Source: Maribacter algarum (ex Zhang et al. 2020) (GTDB taxonomy: Bacteria; Bacteroidota; Bacteroidia; Flavobacteriales; Flavobacteriaceae). Taken from it: DNA of 64,000 bases. A program made the position numbers and the translations under genes. Position 1 is the stretch's first letter. Each line of letters starts with the position of its first letter. The notes below the pieces were generated by a model. It made no database searches. It saw nothing but the letters and a program-made list of their open reading frames with translations, and was not told the origin of the DNA. Below are positions 43,659 to 53,040 of the stretch, one piece after another. The stretch is taken from contig NZ_VATY01000001.1 of assembly GCF_005885635.1 (NCBI RefSeq), positions 1,240,001-1,304,000 of the forward strand, read 5' to 3'.

Positions 43659-43682
43659 GCCCTGCAAAAAATTTGCAGGGCG
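43659..43682. terminator. Bidirectional terminator
   Basis: CGCCCTGCAAA and TTTGCAGGGCG pair perfectly around AA with T-rich flanks. It lies just at the end of the plsC-like gene and can also end the plus-strand transcript. Confidence 0.75.
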
Positions 43683-43683
43683 T

Positions 43684-44421
43684 TTATTTTTGTTTCAATT
43701 CGTTTAAAATAACTTCTCTTACTTCCTCTCGAAGCGTTGATTTATCGTCTTCTGCCAAAATTCCTGTTTCGAAAAAGGTATGAACTTTTGCTCTCAACTT
43801 ACCTGGTCCGCCACTCAAAAAGGTAAAAGAAAAACGTTCCTTGCTATCGTAAAATGTCATGGGAACAACCGGAATATCATGTGCAATGGCCATTTTGAAA
43901 GCGCCATCCTTAAATGAGTCAAGCAGAACATGTTCTTCAGGCACACCTCCTTCAGGAAAAATACAAATACTTAAGCCTTGGTTTAACCTTCGCTGTGCTC
44001 TTCTGTACACCCCTGTTCGGCTTCTTGTATCTTCTCTGTCTACCATAATACACACCCTTTTAAAGAAAAATCCGAAAACGGGAATTTTTGATAATTCCTT
44101 CTTCCCGACAAATACAAAGGGATTTTTACTAACTCGCAACATCAACATAATATCAAGCATACTCGTATGATTGGCTACCAACATATAGCTTTTTCCTCGT
44201 TCCAATTTTTGCTCACGAACTATTTTTGGAGGACAACCCATACCATACAGAATAGGTGTCGCCCATAGGTTTCGTGCCAACCAAAAAAATTGAGGATACC
44301 ATTTCTCCGAAAACGTACTGACAAGTAAGAAAGGAAAGAACAGAAAGATGGGTAAGGCTACCAAAACATAAAACCAAATGCGGTAGATAACGTGGCCAAT
44401 GTTTTTAAAGAAAGTAATCAT
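43684..44421 (-). CDS. plsC: 1-acyl-sn-glycerol-3-phosphate acyltransferase
   Basis: About 245 residues from the ATG at 44421; an upstream start would run into the trpS region. It adds the second fatty acid to lysophosphatidic acid in membrane lipid synthesis. It has a helix near the start, the HxxxxD motif in NHTSMLD, and FPEGGVPEE, the second acyltransferase motif. It is an inner-membrane protein, divergent from trpS with 65 bases between. Confidence 0.92.
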   Translation of the reverse strand: MITFFKNIGHVIYRIWFYVLVALPIFLFFPFLLVSTFSEKWYPQFFWLARNLWATPILYGMGCPPKIVREQKLERGKSYMLVANHTSMLDIMLMLRVSKNPFVFVGKKELSKIPVFGFFFKRVCIMVDREDTRSRTGVYRRAQRRLNQGLSICIFPEGGVPEEHVLLDSFKDGAFKMAIAHDIPVVPMTFYDSKERFSFTFLSGGPGKLRAKVHTFFETGILAEDDKSTLREEVREVILNELKQK

Positions 44422-44457
44422 GATTTCAAAAGTAACGCCATTTTTTGGTATTTGTTT

Positions 44458-44465
44458 TACCTTTG
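44458..44465 (+). promoter_or_regulatory. -7 element for trpS (TACCTTTG)
   Basis: TACCTTTG is an exact TAnnTTTG match 21 bases before the ATG of trpS. No clear TTTG at the usual distance is seen. Confidence 0.5.
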
Positions 44466-44486
44466 TCCTCTTTGACAATAAAACTA

Positions 44487-45455
44487 ATGGCAAGAATCTT
44501 AACAGGCATTCAAAGTACAGGTGTACCACACTTGGGAAATATTCTCGGGGCTATCATGCCTGCTATTCAAATGGCTCAGAACCCGAAAAATGAATCTTTT
44601 CTATTTATTGCTGATATGCACTCGCTTACGCAAATCAAAAATGGTGAAGAGCTTCGCAACAATACCTATGCTACAGCTGCTACCTGGTTGGCTTTCGGTC
44701 TAGATATCAATAAAACTGTTTTTTACAGGCAAAGTGACGTCCCCCAAGTGACTGAACTAGCTTGGTATTTGAGTTGCTTTTTCCCATACCAACGTTTAAC
44801 CCTTGCACATTCCTTTAAGGATAAAGCGGACCGCTTGGAAGATGTGAATGCAGGTCTTTTTAGCTACCCAATGCTAATGGCTGCGGATATTCTATTATAT
44901 GACGCCAATATCGTTCCTGTTGGGAAAGATCAATTACAGCATTTAGAGATGACTCGTGATGTAGCCTCTCGTTTTCATGCACAATTGGGTGAAACATTTG
45001 TGCTGCCGGAAGCTAAAGTACAAGAAGAAACCATGTACATTCCTGGAACCGATGGCGCAAAAATGAGTAAGAGCAAAGGGAATTTAATCAACCTCTTTCA
45101 AACTGATAAGAAACTGCGCAAACAATTAATGGGTATTGTTTCCGATAGCACCCCAATGGAAGATCCGAAAGACCCCGAAACAGATAATACTTTTGCCCTA
45201 TACAAAATATTGGCCTCAGAAGCTCAAATTGCTGAAATGAGAGCTAACTATAAAGGCGGAAACTATGGCTACGGACATGCAAAGCAAGCCTTATATGAGG
45301 TAATCATTAATCGATTTGGCGAAGCCCGCGAAAAGTTCGATTACTTCATGAATAACCGTAGTGAAATTGATGACGCACTTGCACTTGGCGCGGAAAAGGC
45401 CAAAAAAGTGGCTGATGAAGTGCTAGATAGGGTCAGAGCTAAGGTCGGTTACTGA
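44487..45455 (+). CDS. trpS: Tryptophanyl-tRNA synthetase
   Basis: The 322-residue class I synthetase has a PHLGN (HIGH-type) motif near its start and the AKMSKSKGN motif near residue 195. An upstream in-frame start lies in the promoter and is unlikely. The length is as expected for bacterial TrpS. It is cytoplasmic. Confidence 0.97.
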   Translation: MARILTGIQSTGVPHLGNILGAIMPAIQMAQNPKNESFLFIADMHSLTQIKNGEELRNNTYATAATWLAFGLDINKTVFYRQSDVPQVTELAWYLSCFFPYQRLTLAHSFKDKADRLEDVNAGLFSYPMLMAADILLYDANIVPVGKDQLQHLEMTRDVASRFHAQLGETFVLPEAKVQEETMYIPGTDGAKMSKSKGNLINLFQTDKKLRKQLMGIVSDSTPMEDPKDPETDNTFALYKILASEAQIAEMRANYKGGNYGYGHAKQALYEVIINRFGEAREKFDYFMNNRSEIDDALALGAEKAKKVADEVLDRVRAKVGY

Positions 45456-45524
45456 TTTTTACGCTAGTATTTTCTTTCCAGTCTAATTTTCACTTCGTAC
45501 CTTGATTCATTAACCAATTGTGTT

Positions 45525-48500
45525 ATGAATCGATTTCATTCTATTGTTCTTATCATTGTTTGCCTGGTTTACCTCCCTTTTTTCACTAATGCTCATAATA
45601 CCATAAAAGAGAACAGAACCCTCATCAACTTACAGACTCAACAACATCAAATAAGTGGGAAAGTTATAGATAAAAGTACTGGCGAGGCAATTCCATATTG
45701 TAGCATCGCATTGGTATCTTCTTCAATAGGAACGGCCACAAATGAATTAGGGGAATTTATTCTGAACCTTGACAGTTTACCAGCTAAATTAGCCTTCTCA
45801 CATTTAAACTATAATCCGTCTAGCGTAGAAATCTCCGAGGTTTCTGATATAATTATAGCTCTTGAACCTTTAACAACTGTGCTGGAAGAAGTTGTAGTAA
45901 AGGCTTCTAAAAAAGATGACTTTGCTATACAGTTGGCAAAAAAGGCTTTTAAAAAAGCTGAAAAGGAAGCGAACATCAGTCACTACAGCCGTGCCTTTTA
46001 CCGCCAAAAATCTAAAAATGGAGAGAACTATTCCGAATTTTCAGAGATCTTCTATGACATTCGCTATAGCACCAATGGAATAGAAGATTGGAATATTGCC
46101 GAAGGCAGATATGCTCTTACTGATAATGCTGTTTACAATAGAAACTATACCCTTTTTTCAAGAATTCTAAAACCCTCGCAACCGAATACCGATGACTTGG
46201 TATTACCCTCTCACCCAAGTTTTGAAAGGTTTTATCGCCTCAGCGTCACCGATATCGTAAAATCAGTTGATTCTAAAATTGCTACAGTACATTTCAAACC
46301 GTTGAAAACGGTCAAAACCCCAGCTTTCGAAGGGGACGTTTATATTGACATGAATACTTTCGATATCCTGAAAATCAACTGGTCGATTGCAAGAGATGAT
46401 TTGGACTTTGTAACGTTAACCAGTAAAAACAGTTCTTGGAAAGATTATAGCATCTCCTATGAAATCGCCTTTAAGAAAGATAGTTTAGCTGTTCAGTTGC
46501 TTGATTATATAAAGGTGGACCAATCTTTTGACTACTATAAAGACGATAGCTTACAGTCTCGTTCAAACACTAGCTCTATTCTTACATTTTATGAACACTA
46601 TTCGCCAACATCCAAAAAAAGACTGGGAAGGCGACTTAATTCCAATCGGAGTGATTGGAAAAAATTAGATGAAATAGGGTATAACGAGCAGTTTTGGTCC
46701 AATAATTCCATCGTAAAACGAACTCCGGTAGAGGAAGAAGTCATCAGTTCTTTTGAAAAAGAAGATGCGTTTAGCTCAATATTTCTCAATAGCGCAGAAA
46801 ACATCGCATTGATGACCTCAAACATTGCCGAAGATCCTTTCATTAAGGTTTTAGGCACACAAATGAACCTTTACAACAACTACAACCCGACCGAAAAAGT
46901 TTTCTTACATACTGATAAAAATCTATTTTCTGCGGGGGAATACCTTTGGTATAGTGCCTATGTAGCTATAGGACCAAATCATCAATACACCACAGCAAGT
47001 AGGGTACTACATGTAGATATGATTGGACCTGACAACAAAATTTTGAAGTCTCAAACACATGAATTAATTAGTGGAAGAGGCTCTGGTCATATAAAGCTTC
47101 CTTCAAATATTACTGCAGGAACATATCAATTAAGGGCATATACCCAATGGATGAAAAATTTCAATTCGGATTTCTTTTTCACTAAAAGACTCTCCATCCT
47201 TAATGATACCAAACACACTTCCGTTTCGGAAAAGACAGAAGAACAGATAGATTTGCAATTTTTCCCTGAGGGAGGTGAGTTGGTTGCCGGTATAGCTGGG
47301 AAAGTTGCTTTCAAAGCCATTGGAAGTGATGGCCTTGCAAAAAAGGTAAAAGGACAGGTTTTAGATTCAGGAGGCAAATCAGTTGCCTTATTAAACACGT
47401 TTGGAAGAGGAGCAGGTTTTTTTCAATTGCTCCCAATCACAGGTGAAAAGTATACCGCGGTATTGGATGACGGCACTCAATTTGAGCTGCCAAAAATTTT
47501 GGATAACGGCTATACACTTATGGCAGATAATTTGAATGAAAAAAGTATTCGCCTAAATATTCAGGCTACTGTAGCCTTACAGAACCAAGCCTTTTACATA
47601 ATAGCCCAAATGCGTCAAAGAAGATTTTACCAAGGGAAATTCGAATTTGGTGATAAACCATCGATGCGAATTGAAATTCCCAAAACGCAGATGCCTAGTG
47701 GTGTGCTTACTATTACCCTTTTCGATGAAAATAAAAAACCTTGGTGCGAGCGACCTGTATTTGTAAATAATCAGGAAGAATTGGTCATCACAACAAATAT
47801 CAATCAGCAAAAATTTGCGAAAAGAAATAAAATAGGGCTTCAAATAAATATTACAGATACGGACGGCAGACCGGTTTCAACGGAATTTTCAATAGCCGTT
47901 ACAGATACCGGTCAAGTGCTAAAAGGATCGGACTCGGATAATATCTTGACACAGCTTTTGTTACAGTCGGACATCAAAGGTCATATTAGTGATCCTGGAC
48001 TTTTATTCAAAGACCAAAAAAGGGCTACGCTACATTCTTTGGATTTGGTAATGCTTACTCATGGTTGGCGAAAATTTAATTGGACAGAACTTTGGCAGCC
48101 GCAAAATCAAAAAAAGGAATTTGAATTTGCCAAGGGACTTGTTATATCAGGTAAAGCTCGCAGATTGAATGATAAACCTATGTCAGAAGCTTCTCTAAAT
48201 GTTATTGCGAAATCAGGAGATCTTTTAGGTATGATATCAACCAAAACTGGTTTAGATGGCAAGTTTGTAATTCCAGATTTTAATTTTAAAGACAACACCG
48301 AAATTGTTTTCAATGCCTTTAACTCTAATGACAGGCCCCTAAGCCTTAAAGTAACCCTTGACAAAAAGAAGAAGCCAGTACCTCAATCCACGTTCAAAGG
48401 CCACCAGGGTAATATTACCAAGAATACCGAAGGTTACCTCGCTTATTCCTCCACTCGTGCGCAAATGGACGCTTATTATGACCTTGACGATATTACTGAA

Positions 48501-49244
48501 CTTGATGAGGTAGTGGTTAGCGAGAAAAAAATCGAGCAAGGCGGCTCACCGTCCGTTTATGGTCAAACTCCAGATGCAACGTTATATGCCGCAGACAACG
48601 TATCAGCATATACTGTACTTGACTTGGTTAGAAGGTTTTCAGGGGTTATAGTCAATAATAATAGCGTGAGTATTCGAAACGGTGGTACACCATTGTGGAT
48701 TTTAGATGGAGTTCCTGTCTATAATGACAACCCCGAGTCTTCAAGAATAACGGAACAAGCATCAACACCTGGTGATGCAAGCCCGGTCAATCCTTCCCTT
48801 GAGCAGGCTACAACAGCAGGTCCAGTACCTAATTTCATTAGAACTATGGATACATTTACTGTAGAAAGGGTAGAAATACTCAAAGGACCAAAAGCAGCTA
48901 TTTATGGCTCCAGAGGAGGTAACGGGGTTATTCTTGTATATACAAAAAGAGGAGTGGGTCAAACAAAAGAACCTGTGTTATCTCCTGATTTTACGATTAT
49001 GGGACATGCAGCAGAACGTGAATTCTATTCTCCTAAATACGATGTAAAGCTAAATAAACACAGTACATCAGACTATCGCGCCACGCTTTATTGGAATCCT
49101 TCCTTAAGCACCGATAAGGAGGGAAATGCAACCATTGAGTTTTTTAATTCAGATGTGGCTAAAGGAATACAGGTGTCAATTGAAGTCTTGTCTCCTTTAG
49201 GAATTCCAGGAACTTATTTACAAGCTTCTGGCGATGATGAATAA
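45525..49244 (+). CDS. Large outer-membrane protein: CarboxypepD_reg-like, MG2-like and TonB-plug domains, no barrel
   Basis: The 1239-residue product has a signal (MNRFHSIVLIIVCLVYLPFFTNA), a CarboxypepD-reg-like domain at about 42-120 (ISGKVIDKSTGEAIPYCSIA), a long conserved region, an MG2-like domain at about 455-545 (EKVFLHTDKNLFSAGEYLWYSAYV) and a TonB-plug domain at about 990-1145 (VLDLVRRFSGVIV, TPLWILDGVPVY, VERVEILKGPKAAIYGSRGGNGVILVYT). The protein ends about 85 residues later, with no TonB-dependent barrel. It is related to the 828-residue protein at 50484. Such proteins are probably surface- or periplasm-located and may work in macroglobulin-like or transport-linked binding. Confidence 0.8.
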   Translation: MNRFHSIVLIIVCLVYLPFFTNAHNTIKENRTLINLQTQQHQISGKVIDKSTGEAIPYCSIALVSSSIGTATNELGEFILNLDSLPAKLAFSHLNYNPSSVEISEVSDIIIALEPLTTVLEEVVVKASKKDDFAIQLAKKAFKKAEKEANISHYSRAFYRQKSKNGENYSEFSEIFYDIRYSTNGIEDWNIAEGRYALTDNAVYNRNYTLFSRILKPSQPNTDDLVLPSHPSFERFYRLSVTDIVKSVDSKIATVHFKPLKTVKTPAFEGDVYIDMNTFDILKINWSIARDDLDFVTLTSKNSSWKDYSISYEIAFKKDSLAVQLLDYIKVDQSFDYYKDDSLQSRSNTSSILTFYEHYSPTSKKRLGRRLNSNRSDWKKLDEIGYNEQFWSNNSIVKRTPVEEEVISSFEKEDAFSSIFLNSAENIALMTSNIAEDPFIKVLGTQMNLYNNYNPTEKVFLHTDKNLFSAGEYLWYSAYVAIGPNHQYTTASRVLHVDMIGPDNKILKSQTHELISGRGSGHIKLPSNITAGTYQLRAYTQWMKNFNSDFFFTKRLSILNDTKHTSVSEKTEEQIDLQFFPEGGELVAGIAGKVAFKAIGSDGLAKKVKGQVLDSGGKSVALLNTFGRGAGFFQLLPITGEKYTAVLDDGTQFELPKILDNGYTLMADNLNEKSIRLNIQATVALQNQAFYIIAQMRQRRFYQGKFEFGDKPSMRIEIPKTQMPSGVLTITLFDENKKPWCERPVFVNNQEELVITTNINQQKFAKRNKIGLQINITDTDGRPVSTEFSIAVTDTGQVLKGSDSDNILTQLLLQSDIKGHISDPGLLFKDQKRATLHSLDLVMLTHGWRKFNWTELWQPQNQKKEFEFAKGLVISGKARRLNDKPMSEASLNVIAKSGDLLGMISTKTGLDGKFVIPDFNFKDNTEIVFNAFNSNDRPLSLKVTLDKKKKPVPQSTFKGHQGNITKNTEGYLAYSSTRAQMDAYYDLDDITELDEVVVSEKKIEQGGSPSVYGQTPDATLYAADNVSAYTVLDLVRRFSGVIVNNNSVSIRNGGTPLWILDGVPVYNDNPESSRITEQASTPGDASPVNPSLEQATTAGPVPNFIRTMDTFTVERVEILKGPKAAIYGSRGGNGVILVYTKRGVGQTKEPVLSPDFTIMGHAAEREFYSPKYDVKLNKHSTSDYRATLYWNPSLSTDKEGNATIEFFNSDVAKGIQVSIEVLSPLGIPGTYLQASGDDE

Positions 49245-49251
49245 GTTGTTT

Positions 49252-50010
49252 TTATTTCTCAATAGCCAATAATTCCATTTCAAAAATTAAAGCGGCATAG
49301 GCAGGTATCATACCGCCTCCGGCACCTCTTTGCCCATATGCTATATCTTGAGGAATGAATACCTTCCATTTAGAACCAACTGGCATAATTTGCAAGGCTT
49401 CTTGCCAACCTTTAATCACCTGCGTAACTCCAAATACACTGGGTTCTCCCCTTTCAACTGAACTGTCAAAGACCTTACCATTAATAAGCATTCCTGTATA
49501 ATGTACTTTCACCTTATCTTGATCGGTTGGTATGGCGCCATCGCCTTTGGTTAAAACCTCATACTGTAAACCACTATCGGTCGTAACCACTTCAGCCCTT
49601 TTTCCATTTTCTTCTAGAAAAAGTTCTCCTTCTGCGCTTTGCTTCTTTGCTTCTTTGTCTTGAATCAGCTGTATTGTTTTCTGAACTTCCGTCTGACAAT
49701 CTTCAAGTCCCATTTGTTCTCGTCCATTCATAACATCTTCCAATGCGATTGCAAAAGCGTTGTATGATAATGAATCAAAGCCTACCGTCTTTAGATTGTT
49801 GCCGATACTAACTCCGAAAGCATAACTGAAACTTTGCAGGCTATCTTGTAAATTTAATTCATTAGCTTTTTGAATTTTACTCAATTTAGCTCGCATTTCG
49901 GCAGCTTCTGCTTTTAGCTTAGCTACTTCATTAATCAAGTCCTTCTTTTTCTGACCAAAGCTTGCAAAACCAACAAGTAATGCCGCTACAACTATAATGG
50001 ATTTCTTCAT
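49252..50010 (-). CDS. FKBP-type peptidyl-prolyl isomerase
   Basis: The 252-residue protein has a signal peptide (MKKSIIVVAALLVGFASFG), a coiled-coil-like N-terminal dimerisation part (about residues 30-125) and a C-terminal FKBP domain (KVKVHYTGMLINGKVFDSS, VIKGWQEALQIMPVGSKW, AYGQRGAGGGMIPAYAALIFEMEL). It is probably a periplasmic folding helper. It lies between the two TonB-plug proteins, which may be its clients. Confidence 0.92.
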   Translation of the reverse strand: MKKSIIVVAALLVGFASFGQKKKDLINEVAKLKAEAAEMRAKLSKIQKANELNLQDSLQSFSYAFGVSIGNNLKTVGFDSLSYNAFAIALEDVMNGREQMGLEDCQTEVQKTIQLIQDKEAKKQSAEGELFLEENGKRAEVVTTDSGLQYEVLTKGDGAIPTDQDKVKVHYTGMLINGKVFDSSVERGEPSVFGVTQVIKGWQEALQIMPVGSKWKVFIPQDIAYGQRGAGGGMIPAYAALIFEMELLAIEK

Positions 50011-50483
50011 TTCTAGGTTTATTATTTGCTGCGAAAATAACTAAAATCTTAATATTAAGATCACCCAGAAAGGATTTGACCCAAGAATCGCCAAAAGACT
50101 ACATGGTCTGTTTTGGTACAAGAAATAGACTCAGAGAAGAAGAGTCAATCGATTTTGAATGGTTTTTCATCGATGAAATACTATAAATGCTATATAGAAT
50201 CGACAAAATGATTTGAAACAAACTCCTTGGTCTTTTCCTTAAGGATTTGGGAACTTTGAGCTTACAAGATATTCGAACAGATTTCCCCGCATATTAGTCA
50301 AAGTTCACGACTAAGCTCGTCTGAAAAAGATGAAAGTATAAATGGTTTTTACAAGGCTAACTTTTTAAGAGTATATCAATAGAGCTGAAAGTACCTATCT
50401 TATACTGCATAGCTTTTTTTAGTAAATTTAAGTGTATTCAAGGAGGGACAGAAAAGCCGTAATATTTTACATCTGTTGATATC
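50011..50483. other. 473-bp intergenic region, no gene found
   Basis: A 16-base palindrome, ATCTTAATATTAAGAT, lies at 50046-50061 upstream of the FKBP gene. The remainder is AT-rich with no frame or hairpin of note. It includes the promoter region for the 50484 gene. Confidence 0.4.
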
Positions 50484-52970
50484 ATGAAAAAAAGCCAATC
50501 TGTATCAGTTTTATTGTTGCTCTTTTGGCTACAAGTTTCTCTGGGGCAAGAAAATAACTCCTTAACCGATACAGCGTTAGCTTTAAACAACTTCATTTCC
50601 GTACAACCTTCTGAAAAAACTTTTGTACACACCGACAAAGATTTTTACTATACCAACGAGACCATATGGCTAAACTTGTATTTACTAGACGGGAGTTCTC
50701 ACCTTAACTCTGAAAAAAGTCAACTTGTTTACATCGACTTATTGAATGAAAATGATAGTTTGCTCACCCAAAAGAAACTACATGTTGAAAACCTATGCGC
50801 TAGTGGTCATATTGATTTAAATAGTTCTTTCAGTCCAGGATTATATACGCTAAGAGTTTATACACTTTATATGCAAAATGACTGGAATCCAGTTCCTTTT
50901 GAAAAACAGATTGCCATTTTGGGACAAGAATTTATGCCCCAGGTTACTAAAAACCATAAGATACCGCCTAAAAAACGGATAAAGTTTAAAAAATCAGTGT
51001 CTCCTAAATCAGAACTACGGATTAGTTTTTTCCCAGAGGGAGGGCCTATGGTTAAGGGAATCGAAACTTTTGTGGCTATTAAACTTACTGATGAAAGCGG
51101 AAAAGGTATCGCCACGCAAGGAAAAATTATTGATGAGAAAAACCAAATAGTATCCTTTTTTAAAAGCCAAGAGTTTGGCCTAGGCGTTTTTAAAATCTTG
51201 CCACGGGCAAACAAAAAGTACTTTGCAGTATTAGGTGACAGTTTAAAATATGACCTTCCAAGTCCCTTATCAGAGGGTTATATACTTAATACTAAGAATA
51301 AGGGTAATGTAATTTTGATAGACATTACTACAAATATTCCAAAGGGTCTTAATGGCTTGTATCTTTTGGGTCATCTTAGAGGGCAGACCATACATAAACA
51401 AAGGATTCCAAGTGCATATGATAAAAATTCATATAGAATTCGATTTCTGAATACTGAAATTCCATCGGGAGTAGCGCAATTCTCCCTATTCACAGCAAAT
51501 GGTGCCCTTTTATGTGAGCGCTCACTATTCATCCATCAAAAGGATAACGGACTTATGCTGTCTATTGATAATATGAGCGAGTCATACACGCCAAGACAAG
51601 AAGTTTCGGCAAATTTAAATGTTGTCGATACGGATGGTAAGCCCGTTTCGTCCAATGTTTCATTGGCGGTTACGTCAGTCGACCGTCTCGATTTAAGTGA
51701 TAGAAATCACACCATAGAAAATTGGTTACTGTTAAATTCTGATATAGAGGCGGGTTTAGCAAATCCTGAATACTTTTTTGAGGATAATTTAGAAAGCAAA
51801 AGAAACCTACTTGATGCCCTAATGATGTCTCAAAATCGAAGCTTATCTAAATGGAAAAAAATACAAGGCCAAAAAAGCACTCAGGAAATGACTATTGATC
51901 CTGAAAAGGGCATAACAATTACCGGAAGAATTGTAGATTTCAACAATAAACTAGAACCAAAACAGGCATCTGTAAAACTGAGCATACTGGGTTTAATAAA
52001 TGGTGTTCATGAAACAGAAAAAGTTACAGATGTTAATGGGGAGTTTAGTTTTGGTCCTTATGTTTTTTTGGATACTGTTAAAGCCATTGTCAATGCGGAG
52101 AGTTTTGAAAAAAGAAAAAATGGAAAGTCCAAAAACCTAGCTATTCTAATTGATAAGCAAGCACCTTTCCAGAAAAGGATATCGAATAATAGGCCTAAAA
52201 ACGGTTACATATTGCAAAATTATAAAGTAGCAAGTCCAAAATCTGTTTTTCCATCCCCCAATAGTATTGATTTTCAAATGGATCCAAAGGTTATTAAACT
52301 GGATGAGGCAATTGTTTCCGAAAAGAAAAAAACACGTCAGGACAGTATAAATTTAGCATTCAAGAAGCTATCTCCGCTTTATGGCCGTCCATCTCGGCGG
52401 ATATTTCTTGACTCCATTCCCGGATCATCAAGTCTGAGGGTCGTCGATCTTTTAATTAGGACAGGAGGAAGATTAATAGGTGCTTTTCCAAATGAGAAAA
52501 TTTTGTTAGGCTATCGTTTCGGGGATAGCCCGTTATTCGTTGTCGATGGTGTTGAGGTCGACGCAGAATTTGTAGATGCCATGAACACGGATAGTATAGA
52601 ATTTATCGATGTTTTACACCCTGCAGAAGCCGGGGCCTATATTAACAGAGCGGCAAATGGCGTGGTTGTAATATATAGCAAAGGGAGTTTAAGCCTTTTT
52701 CAGAAAAGAAAGCCGATTGCTGTACCCAACATCAAAGGTTTTGAAGTAACTGGTTTTTCTTCCGTTAGAACTTTTCAAAATACCGACTATTCAGCATCAA
52801 AAACTGAACATGGCAAAAATGACTATCGAAGCACACTACATTGGCAGCCAAATATTAAAATTGAGAACTCAGAGCAACAAAACAATTCAGAAGTCTCTTT
52901 CTATACAAATGACGTTCCCGGAAAATATATGGTAAAATACAGGGTATCACCTCAGATGGCAGGCCACTAA
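50484..52970 (+). CDS. Outer-membrane protein with MG2-like and TonB-plug domains, no barrel (second)
   Basis: The 828-residue product has a signal (MKKSQSVSVLLLLFWLQVSLG), an MG2-like domain near its start (EKTFVHTDKDFYYTNETIWL), and a plug domain near residues 600-740 (DSPLFVVDGVEVDAEFVDAM, AANGVVVIYSKG). It lacks the CarboxypepD-reg-like part of its relative. The two share the same motif order and the late LHWQPN/LYWNPS and E-rich ending. The plug is less canonical, since its ILKG-type motif is altered. Confidence 0.78.
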   Translation: MKKSQSVSVLLLLFWLQVSLGQENNSLTDTALALNNFISVQPSEKTFVHTDKDFYYTNETIWLNLYLLDGSSHLNSEKSQLVYIDLLNENDSLLTQKKLHVENLCASGHIDLNSSFSPGLYTLRVYTLYMQNDWNPVPFEKQIAILGQEFMPQVTKNHKIPPKKRIKFKKSVSPKSELRISFFPEGGPMVKGIETFVAIKLTDESGKGIATQGKIIDEKNQIVSFFKSQEFGLGVFKILPRANKKYFAVLGDSLKYDLPSPLSEGYILNTKNKGNVILIDITTNIPKGLNGLYLLGHLRGQTIHKQRIPSAYDKNSYRIRFLNTEIPSGVAQFSLFTANGALLCERSLFIHQKDNGLMLSIDNMSESYTPRQEVSANLNVVDTDGKPVSSNVSLAVTSVDRLDLSDRNHTIENWLLLNSDIEAGLANPEYFFEDNLESKRNLLDALMMSQNRSLSKWKKIQGQKSTQEMTIDPEKGITITGRIVDFNNKLEPKQASVKLSILGLINGVHETEKVTDVNGEFSFGPYVFLDTVKAIVNAESFEKRKNGKSKNLAILIDKQAPFQKRISNNRPKNGYILQNYKVASPKSVFPSPNSIDFQMDPKVIKLDEAIVSEKKKTRQDSINLAFKKLSPLYGRPSRRIFLDSIPGSSSLRVVDLLIRTGGRLIGAFPNEKILLGYRFGDSPLFVVDGVEVDAEFVDAMNTDSIEFIDVLHPAEAGAYINRAANGVVVIYSKGSLSLFQKRKPIAVPNIKGFEVTGFSSVRTFQNTDYSASKTEHGKNDYRSTLHWQPNIKIENSEQQNNSEVSFYTNDVPGKYMVKYRVSPQMAGH

Positions 52971-53040
52971 GTGCTATGCAAGTATTTGAGGTAAAAGAGG
53001 AATAACGTCATCAAGAGGAGAGAACAGCTAAACTTACGCG

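Noticed and set aside
45525-52970. SusC/SusD-type polysaccharide utilisation locus
   Set aside because: Plug domains are present but there is no barrel, no SusD-like lipoprotein and no glycosidase next to them.
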